Assembly: GCF_030272615.1 (NCBI RefSeq)
Contig: NC_081406.1
Span: 397,506,439-397,570,438, forward strand
DNA: 64,000 nucleotides
Direction of reading: 5' to 3'
DNA from: Cryptomeria japonica
Taxonomy: Eukaryota; Streptophyta; Pinopsida; Cupressales; Cupressaceae
Both the position numbers and the translations under genes were made by a program. This document shows, in pieces, positions 11,243 to 21,430 of this stretch. The notes under the pieces were generated by a model that made no database searches, was not told the origin of the DNA, and saw only the letters and a list, made by a program, of their open reading frames with translations. The number at the start of each line of letters is the position of its first letter. The stretch's first letter is position 1.

Positions 11243-11549
11243 TTCTTATACGCAACCTCTTGATATCCCGTTTCTCGTCACATTGTTGTTGCCGTTACGA
11301 TTTCCGTTTCTCGTCACGTTGTCGTCGTCATTACAATATTCGTTCTCGTTCTAGTAACATAGCCCTTCAGTGGGTGCTGAAGGCTCAGTCGGTGCTGAGG
11401 GGGGAGATTGTTGACTTGGTGGTCAGCACCTCCTTGGAGACTCGTGGAATGGCTTAACTGCCTCCCGTGGATCGGATTAAATCTGGCATATGTATCGAGC
11501 GTTGATAGTTCGATCTTTTGGTGCAACGACACACGATTCCAACAGAAAT

Positions 11550-13390
11550 AGACATTAAATGTGCCTACAAGGGCAAATGGCAATTCTCAAATTACAAATC
11601 TAACACAAAGAGCCACCTAAAAGAGTTTGATCATCCTTCAATCTTACAAATTGTGGTACTAACCTAATTCACAAGGTTCGAATTCGAGTTCTTGTTTGGC
11701 AACAATAAAATTTGCATGAAGTTCTGAAAGGGTAAAATTCAAAAAAAAAAATTGACATTGAATTCACCTTGTCTAAATTTAATTTTTTTTAAATATAAGT
11801 AATATAATTTACTAATTATATATCCAAAAAATTATCAAAATACTTAGATATTACTAAATAAAAAATGCTAAATTTTATGTAAAAAACCAAAATTAATACT
11901 AGATTTTATTTCAATACTAAATTTCTATTCTTACCATCAAAAAAAATTTATTACCAAAAAAATAGAATAAAACAATCACTAAACTTTTATTTTAAAACAT
12001 TAAATCTAAATAGCAAAATAAAAATAATAAATTCTATTTAAAAAAATATTAAATTACTAAATTTTATTCTATTTAAAAACCATATGATTATATAAATAAA
12101 ATAATAAAATTTAAAATCATTGTTTACAATTTTTTAAAATATAAAAAACTACAAATGTGGCGACGACATATCTTGCAGACTCCTAGTACGCAGGGGTCGC
12201 AATTAATAGTTGGTGATGCAAGTTCATGCAAAGCTTGCAATGTAGGGTGATGCAGGTTTGTTGAAAAGTCCCGTGGAAAAGGCAAATATTGAATACAAGT
12301 TTCTTCTCATGGCAGAAACTATAAATGTTATAATATACTGTGAAAAGGCAACACTGAATACAATTTTTCTCATCCTCTTCAATAGGTTTTCCAACCTTCC
12401 CGATGTGAAATACAAACTTGTGCCTTCAAACTTCAGTCCTCTATCATGTAGACAAAAGAAATTTGTTGTGCTAGCAACCAAACTTCATCTTCAACAGACA
12501 TACTGTGTTTCATGAGGTCACAGTGTTATTTATAACAAAAAAACTATCAAAAAATTCCTAAAAAAATCTTTATGAAAATATTTTTTAATAAAACTATAGT
12601 GGCCCTTTAGGATTTTTCCAAACGAATTTTCAGTCAAATTTTCACTAATTTCATTTATTATTTATAAGTCCGCTGAATTTCGAACTTGAAGCCAAAAATT
12701 CGGTGAACCCTATGACACAAGTACTAACCATGTTCATTAAACAAACATCCATGAATGGAATGCTTCCTATTATCCTATTTAATTATGTGAATATGTCATC
12801 AAGGACATCATGAAACTTTTCTCTTCTAAGATGTTTGTACAATCTCCTTGAAACCTTATTTTTGTAAGCTAGCCAATGAAGAGAAACATACTTGAACATG
12901 CCTCTGCGTTTGAACCACATTATGCCTAGCATTCAACCATTGTAACTGTATGCGGGAAAAGTGGGTCGATAGAACTTGAAATGTGAAAATATTCTAAAAG
13001 ACTTGTCCACACACACACAGAGGACTTCTTGGTGCAAATATGGTCATTTTTATTCGTCTACAGTAACTATAATGCACTTACCCAATTTTTCTTTTGAATG
13101 TTCACAAATGTTTGATAAAATACCTACTGTAATGATGCAACCTTGTGTAATTTGATAAATTTAACAGTTTATAATTGCAGTGGATGCATTCAAAATATGC
13201 AATATTTATTTCTAATGTTCCTACGGAAGATTTCAAATTTCAATTATAACAGTGTAGAACACAAGTTTACTACTAAGAGTGGGGTGAGGTGGGGTGGGAT
13301 GGGGAGGGCCAGGGAGGTGGAATCAGTAGTAAATAAATCTTAAAACCTTATTCAATTAAAACATTCTTAAAGATTGCTTTTAAATTGAAT
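11550..13390. other. AT-rich intergenic stretch, nothing recognisable
   Basis: About 11700-12150 is very AT-rich. The remaining sequence holds only short ORFs without recognisable motifs. The first GLR exon was looked for here on the minus strand and not found. Confidence 0.5.
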
Positions 13391-13393
13391 GTT

Positions 13394-14640
13394 GAGATGT
13401 AAGCACCAAACTGAAAACTGAAAAGAAACACCACACAATGAAGACAAAACACGAGCAAACGTGGAAACCCAAGATGGGAAAACCATGGTGAGAAATGCTG
13501 CTAGGATCTACTGTCCTAATCCAGCCTCACAATTGAATCACAAACAACATTTTGGGCACCAACCCAATCAAAAACTTTATGAGAGCACCAACCCTCAAAG
13601 TATACAAAGCAATAGTCTGAATATCAATTCAAGAATCTCAAAATCTCATTTTCTGAAACTATACATGTATAAAGTTTGTTCAACAACTTCTCTCAAGCTT
13701 ATACATACAGATTGATTCTGTGCCTTCTTAACTCAGAATAAAGATATACTGTAAATTAGAAATCAGTCTGAAAGATAAATGTCTTTGAAAATTTATAATT
13801 ATAAGGCTTTGAAAATAAGCAAATCAGACTGATAATGAATATCTTTCTGGACATCCAAATACTGAAAGAAACCTGCAAACTTCTTACAATCCTGTGCAAA
13901 GCCAGAATCTGAAAATATTCCCACACACCGATACTATTATAAAACCATCTTTCATTCAACACTGTTTCCAGAGTATACTTTTACAAGAATATCTAAATCA
14001 AAGCGAAGTCTGCAAACTTATAATGATTTTACCTGAAAATCTGAAATGGTGTTCAAACTGAGATACTTCCTGTAGATATTCTTCACAGTGATACGTTTCC
14101 CTTATCGCTGTTATTTATATCTTCAACATTTCACATACAGTATCCTTCAGAACACGTCAAAACCTCTTCATTCATTCAAATTGTCTGGTTACTATCATAG
14201 AGATTATGAATCGATTCTCGTACAATCTTATTTTAGATCAATCCTCTCTAGTTCTGATTTGTTGCAAATTCTATCTTTGGTTGTAATGACATTTACTGTG
14301 AAAACACTATCTCTTCATGACCAAAAACATACACAATTTTCTGAGTTTCTACATACAGATTTCTCTATAACATTCCCAACTTTTTTTTCTCCACACCACA
14401 CACCCAATTATTTATAAACTATCAATCTGGTATAAATGGTTGCAAAGAAGTTATAACCGCTTTCAACTAATCCTTTTTTTATGCAAACTTACAAAAGGCA
14501 TCTCCATCGAATTCTTCATTATACTTTTGAATCACATTTGAAGAATGGTTAAAACAACTACCCTACCTTATGCAGTTATAAGCTAAAAACAAACACCTAA
14601 CTGCTCATGACAGGTATAATTGACTTTAACCAAATCAGTT
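13394..14640 (-). mobile_element. Degraded Copia-type LTR fragment
   Basis: The stretch 13430-13510 (AACGTGGAAACCC, GGGAAAACC) resembles the U5/R signature of plant Copia LTRs and the equivalent part of the LTR at 39293. On the minus strand a TATAAATA box lies at 14409-14416. No partner LTR or duplication was found, so boundaries are approximate. Confidence 0.4.
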
Positions 14641-14813
14641 TGATAACAGCATTGATCAAGAATAATTAAAGCATATTACATCTCATGTGTTTGAACATTT
14701 GCAAGCGATATTCTCCACCTGGGAAGCCAATGTCATACAGATGATATTACCAATGACAGATAGCATAAGTCTCGAACAGTTACAGAATAACCAATGACGA
14801 AAGTATTTGAAAA

Positions 14814-16315
14814 TTCGGGACTCGCCCGGACTCGCCCAGACTCGGCGAGTCCGAGTACGAGTCATGCTCGGCGAGTCCTAGGGACTCGAACTCGGACTCG
14901 TCCGAGTCTGGGGAGTAAACTCGCCAGACTCGCCGAGTTGGCGAGTTTGGCTCAAAATCGCCAAACTCGGCGAGTCCTGAGCCCTAGACTCGGCTACTGG
15001 CTGGGTTAATAAAATGACAAAAAAAAAACATTTTAAAAAGTTTTTTTTAAAAGTAATAAGTTTTTTTGGAAGGGTCAGGAGCGAAATTTGACATTTTGGT
15101 CTCTCCGTCAGGATTATTTTATGGAATATAACATTTAAGTATAAGTGACATTTCCTTATATCTTAAGTTATATTCCATATATACTGTCAGGATGTTTGAG
15201 AGTGGTTTCGGGCCTCCAAGAGTTATATTGCAAAATCTAGTTTTTGGAGGATTCTTCAGTTTTCCAGACTTAGTCAAATTTCAAGATCAGGACATTCCAG
15301 ACTTAGCCAAATTTCAGGGCATTTGAAGATCAGGTTGACATTCCAGACTTTATCACTCACCAACTTGACCTAGCTCGGACCTTCAAGAATGATACTCACT
15401 CACCAAGCAAGACCCAATTAGCAACAAGAGCAAAACCAGGCCCTAAGGAAGACTCTCAAAGAAACCCTAATTCAGACTTGTAATAAGTTTTTTTGGCCTC
15501 GCGGGGCGCTGCCCCTCGACCTCGCCCTGTATCGCGACAGGGAGCGCGCAAGGGGCGCTGCCCCTTGACCCCACCTTGGGGGCGCTTCCCCCAAACCCCC
15601 GTCGAAAAATATGGGGGGAAACTGCATCGATAGAAGTAGAGAAAATTTAACCTCCGAGTCTGACACTGATTGGATCGACCAGGTAGATATAGAGGTTGAG
15701 ACTGTAGCCATGGCAGAGGAGGAGCGGAGAGCATGAGCACAGACAGGAGATTCAGAGGCAGATAGTGACGCGGATGTTCCTGATGTTGGTGAGCATGGCA
15801 TGGTGTCACGGGGAGCGGCTATGGTAGTCGAATCATCCAAGACCTACCTTAGATGCCTTCGCAGGGGGCCGGGGCCGGAGGGTGCAGGCTCCTCTGAGCC
15901 ATAGACTTGTAGTTGTATTTACCTTTGGTATTTGTATGAAACATTTGATGATGATAATATGATGACATGGATTTTTTATTCCATGAGTTTTGTAATATTG
16001 TATACATTTGACAATATTTATATATCTATGTTTGTTATTTTCTTCAGCTACAATTTGCGTTTATGCTTATGTGATTGATGTATACTTGTGTATGTAATCA
16101 AATGAGCCGAGTTTGATGATGTTATTGTGTCTTTAAGGTGTATTCAACAAAGGGTGTCTGAAACAAGTTTTAAATATTTAAAAATCTCTAAATTTCTTGA
16201 GTTTTTCACTATCCCAAGTCCAGCCGAGTCTGGAGCCGAGTCTGACGCCGAGTCCCGAGTCCGAGTTCGAGTCGGCCTTGCCAAGTCCGAGCCGAGTCCG
16301 AGTCTCGTTTCTTTG
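14814..16315 (+). mobile_element. hAT-family DNA transposon, copy 1 (with coding remnant)
   Basis: Subterminal clusters of ACTCG/CGAGT palindromes lie at 14818-14995 and 16205-16305. The interior shares long blocks with hAT copy 3: 15120-15290 matches 44090-44280, and 16140-16200 matches 45105-45155. The right end GAGTCTCGTTTCTTTG parallels copy 3 (GAGTCTGGGAACTTTG). A candidate 8-bp duplication TTTGAAA(A/T) is imperfect (14806-14813, 16316-16323) and the left terminus seems to have lost a few bases. A GC-rich block with GGGGCGCTGCCCC-type palindromes lies at 15490-15600. Confidence 0.75.
15640..15903 (+). pseudogene. hAT transposase C-terminal acidic tail, remnant
   Basis: The plus-strand frame reads ENLTSESDTDWIDQVDIEV, then a stop, then GDSEADSDADVPDVGEHG. 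Plant hAT transposases typically end, after the dimerisation domain, in such an acidic tail with a DWID/DW-type motif. The dimerisation domain itself is missing. The call rests on position inside a hAT-like element and on composition, not on a conserved catalytic residue. Confidence 0.45.
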
Positions 16316-16323
16316 TTTGAAAT

Positions 16324-17400
16324 ATTGTGTTTATCTCTTATTCCCATACAAACACAGCATAAAAAAATGCACTTTCATAACAATAATCTTGTATGATTTA
16401 GTGCTATTGTTTTTGTTTGTAGATCACCTTGACATCAATCACAAATCATCTAACAAACAGAATCAGAAAAATCTGAGATATTGCATTAACATTACTGGAA
16501 ACATTTCTCAGCTTACAAATTACAGAGGATTGAAAAATACACATTTATCTAACCTCATAACAAACTTCTGTAGAAGTGATTTTATAAAATATGGGGATAG
16601 GGTCTTGGCTGGGCAGCAAACTGGAAGAGGTTTCAGACTAGCTGATTGCCTTAGGTTGTATTTTGTGCCTTAACTAATTGTTGACGTGTCTGAAATCGCA
16701 TTGCTGCAAACTCCATACGGCCAACGCAGAATAGAATAGCCGACTGATTATCCTACTCTCTCTTGAGATAAGGAAGTCTCTAATGCTGTTTTCTAAGTTT
16801 GATCAAAGGAGACTACCTCAAGGTTTCTTTTGTCAGGTCTTGACTGCGGGATCTCTCAGTGGCTTGATGTGTTTATGCTGGGAACACAAGGGGACTTACG
16901 TTTGACTGGCAGTTCTATGGATAAGTTCCCCGGAACCTTTTACGATCTTTCCATCAGATGATATTGGTTAATTTAAAGTTGTTTTAGTAGGACTGCAGAT
17001 TTTCCGAATAGATAAAAAAGGGGGGAGAAAAGAAAGGAAGGATAGGGAGAGAGAGAGGGAGATATAAACTGTAAATTCTAACTAAAACAGCAGATTCAAT
17101 CAAGCAGACAGACACCTCCAGGAAACTAGATTAGGCATCATCAGCCATTTAGACACAATGCTTGCATAAACTTAGTGCAATCTTCAAAGGAGAAACCAGA
17201 TTTTCATATTACCAAATACGATATTAGAATCTCTACATTCATAGTATATATATTTGATAATCGAACTGAGCATGAAATGGTCCAGATTAACCATGCGGAA
17301 AGAAAAGCAATCAGCTATTCTCTAATGGTATGGACTGTGAAGATTCTATCAGATGCTTGATTGAAAAAACTGTTGTGCAAAATAAATAGACATAACTAAA
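16324..17400. other. Non-coding stretch between hAT copy 1 and the LTR-like region
   Basis: No gene is supported. A purine-rich tract lies at about 17015-17065. Short ORFs here show no family features. Confidence 0.4.
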
Positions 17401-17790
17401 AGCTTTCAAAATTAAGTGAAGAAGGAGACCATGCACTCACAAGGAAATTTGAAACAATCTTAATTCATTGTATTAATCCCTGCAAATTCCTTCAGAGCTT
17501 TCGCAACAATCCAAGAACTTCTTACAAAATGAGGGAAAACCAGTCCCTTAAATAGGCCACAAAAAGGATGAATGGCCTAGATTAAATCTAAATAAGTGGC
17601 CCAGATTCATCCATAAAGCAGTGCTGCCCATACCCATAAATGGGAGGCAAATATCAACAACTACCCCAAAATGGGCAATAACTACCCAAAAAGGGATAAT
17701 TACAACAATTTGGAACAAATCAAAAAAGGGGACACAAAAGTTTTACAATTTGTTGACCAAAAGTCAACTGTCACCTTTTTGGGACAAAAA
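17400..17790 (-). repeat. Probable LTR promoter region downstream of the 1,211-codon frame
   Basis: The minus strand carries GCCTATTTAAGGGAC (TATA-like box at 17547-17556) about 245 bp after the stop codon at 17798. Similar boxes (CCTATTTAAAGAG, GTCTATTTAAGAG) occur in minus-strand LTR-like fragments near 28260 and 39105. It is probably the 3' LTR of the element carrying 17798-21430. The matching 5' LTR was not found. Confidence 0.45.
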
Positions 17791-17797
17791 GTGCATT

Positions 17798-20700
17798 TTA
17801 AGATTTGGAAGGGAAAAAACACTTTTGAGAAACTATTTTCTCTATTTCGGTTTCACACTCCTTTAGAAACTGGTCCTCGCCATGCAGGTATTCCCGCCAT
17901 AAATCACGACCTGCTGCCCGTTCCTTGCGAACGTATTCCTGGAATTTGATACATAACTGGAAGAGGAGACTGAAAGGAGGCATGGGAGGGTGGCGAATTT
18001 TGTACTGCATGCCCTCGAGATACTGGTCTACGTGCTTTAAACCGTCCTTCCAGCTGGAGCGATTACGCTCGAAGCATAATATGTCTGAATGGAACTGACC
18101 AACAAAACTCAAGTCTCCAACGGAATAAGAAACCTTATCTGCTCCCAATCTTTCTTCCCAGTCTGGCCAGATTACACTGTCGGATAGGTCATTTATCCAT
18201 CCTGAAACCATCGATCGGAGGATGGTCTTACCTAGTTCTTGCATGTTCCCCAGAATTACCTCACATGCGTCATTTTCTTTGTCAATAATTTCCTGGGCGT
18301 CGTTCTTCATGGTGATGGTCCAATACCATTCCTTGAGAACACTGATGCCATGGGGATCAAGGATGTCAGACAATGTGGGAATTTGCGCATGTGTCCAGAA
18401 AAGAGCTCTCATGAGGGGAAGGGTAGAGGCTGCCACTTTGTGCATGTGAAGGGATTCCCTCTTTACCTCCAACAGCCTGACTAGAGTGAGCTCTCGATGG
18501 AGGGCCATTTCTTTCACCTCCCTAAGGATCTGTTCTCCCCTTTTCTTGATGTCCTGTATCCATTCCTTGACGGCCTTTGCAGTATCCCAAATTCCTTCAA
18601 ATTCAGTCGTGGTCCTTTGTGCCAATGCCGTTGGGGGAATATGGGATTCGAAGGGATTGTGCAATGGCCGTAGGAGCTGATCGATGTATCCCTCGGCTTG
18701 TTCAGCACAGGCCCGATACATATCCTTTTCTGCTGTGATCTCCTCGAGCTGTTTGAGTATGTTCTGCACTGAATCCTTAAATTCTTCCTTTTCCTGCTCT
18801 TTTGTAGCTCGTCCGATGGGGACAGTCGTGATGCTATAATCCGCCAGTGTTATTTGATCTGCTAGCTTGTCTACGGGCGGGGTGGCAATATGAAGAGTGC
18901 GGTTCCTTTGTTTATCCCTGGTTACTCTAGAATATGCCCTTGGTTTCTTCTTCCCTTTAGTTTTTGCTTGATCCATTCGTGAGAAGATATCCTCTAGATC
19001 GATGGGTGCTTTGGTGGCGGCCCTACGCTGAGCTCTGGCGATCAGCCACTCTTGAGGCACTGTCTGGGTCGATGATAGGGTCAAGTTAGCATCCTGTTCT
19101 CCTACGCTCTCAACCGACTGACCACAAATTCGTAGCTGCCCCGCCATCGGAGGAGTGAAAGAGGGAGGAAGCTCCTTGCTTGCAGCTGAGTTCTCCCCTA
19201 TTTCGCTGAACAACTGTCTGACATCCTCTTGTGAAGGTTGCTCCTCAGTTCTCTCGGGCTCATGAATTTCGTCTATCCTTTGTTCTCCTTCAACGGTGGA
19301 GTCGTCCTTGGCTGTATTAAGGAGTAGCAACTCGTGACGGCTCTACTGGGTAGGTTCATGCACTTCGACCCCCTGGGTGGATGGGATTTCTCCTTCTTTT
19401 ATTTGGTTACCCAGTTTGGTCAACTCGAGGCCTTTTGGCTCGATGTTCAGTACATCAGGTGCAGGAGGATCAGTGGCCTCGAATGCATCGATGTCGCTCT
19501 GGGAAGGCGGAGCAGGTACGCAATCCAATTCTATGGCATCGTCGGACGAACTAGGATCTTTTGAAGATGAAGTGGCCTCTGGCCTCTTTATGGGAATCTT
19601 CTCCCTTCTTGTTCTTTTGGACGTCCAAGTTCCTCTGCAAGCCTTAGCTTTCTTTCTTTTCTCTGGTTTCTCAGTTGATGTCCCTTCGTCTTCGGAAGAC
19701 TGAGAGTCAAGACTGCCCATCAAATGGTAAGTGAACTGGACCCCTTCATGGACTAGCCTCTCGATCTGATGATGTAACCACTGATCTGTGTATCTTGCTG
19801 GGGCTACCATAACTGCTTCGAAATCTGTGATTGGGTCCTGAGACCAATCAACGCCTGGCAAGAGGTGTCTTACTGCTTCGAATTCTAGGACTTGAAGGCA
19901 ATTTCCTGAGTCCGTGAGCTGATCTGGGACCCGACGGTATTCAAAGAGTCGCATCTGCTGCACACTCAACCTAGAATATTCCCGTCGCCTGACTTCGTAG
20001 TCATCGGATCAATTTTTCCAATAGTCTTCAACTGACTCCTTTGCTCTGTATCTTTGACCATAGGCCCTTTTTGCCAGATTATCATGATCGAAGTATTTTC
20101 TTGGGAAATGGTCTTGGAGGCCATAAGAGGCCAATTCTACAAGGGACTCCTCTGCTAGGGTGGGGGTCCTCAATTGGACATCATGGCTGCCTATGATCAA
20201 AGGAAATGTGAATCCAGCCTGCTTGCTCTCTCGAAGTAAGATGCCGGCGGGGCGTGATTGCCTTGCCACCTCCATAAGGATTACTTTGTCGGTTGGATAC
20301 CATGGAAGTCGAAGGGGGGCACCATCGAAACCAGCTATTCGGATGTAGGAAAACCTTGGGAACTGGATGAACCAAGCTCTGTACCTCTATACTAAAGTAG
20401 TAGCTTGCTCCGAGAGCCTTATGTGCAACCCGCCCTGCATTAGCCTAACCAAGCGCATTGTGAAGGCGTCATTGACGCGTTCATACTGACCAACCGCATA
20501 AGCTGGGCTGTTCTTTTCCCTTTGAGCTATATCCTGGTAGTGTAGCTGCGGGTAGCAATCATAGACTTTTACTTGACCGGGCCCATTCCTGATCTCACCT
20601 TTCATTATCAATCCTGGCAGTGGCTGGATCTTTGCGAACATATAAACCAAATAGGAGGTCATGGTGAAGTACATCTTTGTTTCGAGCTCAATCAGCTGAG

Positions 20701-21430
20701 TGTGGATGTTATCGCTTATGATCTGGGCCCAGTCAAACTTAGACTTTCCGGCGAAGACCTACTCTGCAAAATAGAACATCCACTCTTCAAAGTAGCTGGA
20801 CTTAGGAAGTCCCATGACTCAGCTGAGTAAGGTGACCATATCCCCATGTTCATTATGAAAATCACTTCTGGGGGTCTTTTTCACAATCCTGGTGCTCGAA
20901 GGCCTTTTCTCCTTGAACCATTCTTCGTTAATCAGTGCCCTGCATCGAGCCGGATTCATATCATATGCCCCTTGTGCTTCGTCTATGGTTGTAGCTGTGG
21001 GATTATTTGGAAAGGGGATATCAAATGCATCACCGATAGCCTCAGGGGAGAAGTCGGCGATAGTCATATTCTCCAGAAGCACTAATCTGGACTTTGGTTC
21101 GTAATGCCGAGCAGCCTCTACTACTAATTCATAGTTCTGGATTGCTGGAGGAAAACCTGCCGCTTGGGCGATGCCACTTTCTACCATCTGCCTAGGCCTG
21201 CCATATGCGTTGGGTGAGAAGACCCGATTCCTGAAGTCCTGAATATCAATATGGCCAAGGTCGGTGTCACCAATGTTGTCCCAGACGCTCTGAACCTTTG
21301 ACTCCCTCAATCCTCCCCTTTGATACTGGTACTTCATCCTTTCAACCTTGCGTGGGATGTCTGATTTGGATGCTCGTGAGGTTTCGGCTGCAGCGAGCGT
21401 TTTTGATGATTCCACTGCCGATTTGGGCAT
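17798..21430 (-). pseudogene. Large retroelement-type ORF of unknown family, 1,211 codons with four in-frame stops
   Basis: One reading frame runs from ATG at 21430 to the stop at 17798. It is broken only by TGA (20819-20821), TAG (20387-20389), TGA (20009-20011) and TAG (19343-19345). No frameshift was found, so decay is recent. The N-terminal third (SRASKSDIPRKVERMKYQY, then NMTIADFSPEAIGDAF and GDMVTLL) resembles in layout the mobile-domain or 'putative plant transposon protein' ORFs of plant repeats. The middle holds basic, Lys/Arg-rich stretches (EKRKKAKACRGTWTSKRTRR) and acidic Ser runs. The C-terminal 500 residues are helical, with coiled-coil-like segments (ILKQLEEITAEKDMYRAC). No zinc knuckle, protease, RT or integrase motif is visible. 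I infer the main ORF of a non-autonomous LTR element. Confidence 0.65.

Larger units (their letters stand above)
2889..11544 (+). mobile_element. TRIM-like miniature LTR element, split by a nested LTR retrotransposon
   Basis: The left LTR runs 2889-3020 and resumes at 10603-10605. The right LTR is 11409-11544. Each is about 135 bp and runs TGTTGACTTG...GATTCCAACA. A perfect 5-bp duplication GAAAT flanks the whole (2884-2888 and 11545-11549). The primer-binding site TGGTATCAAAGC lies at 10608-10619, three bases after the LTR, and pairs with initiator Met tRNA. The polypurine tract GAGGGGGGAGAT lies at 11397-11408. Without the insert the element is about 1.07 kb, far too short for gag-pol, as in TRIM elements. 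Its interior (10606-11396) encodes nothing recognisable. Confidence 0.88.

Noticed and set aside
12224-12515. Overlapping 85-codon ORFs on both strands
   Set aside because: They were considered as a missing GLR exon. Neither has a signal peptide or the expected amino-terminal-domain motifs.
15456-15840. Two overlapping minus-strand ORFs of 117 and 122 codons
   Set aside because: They are antisense to the acidic hAT-tail frame and to the GC-rich palindromic block. They show no domain and shift together with the GC content.
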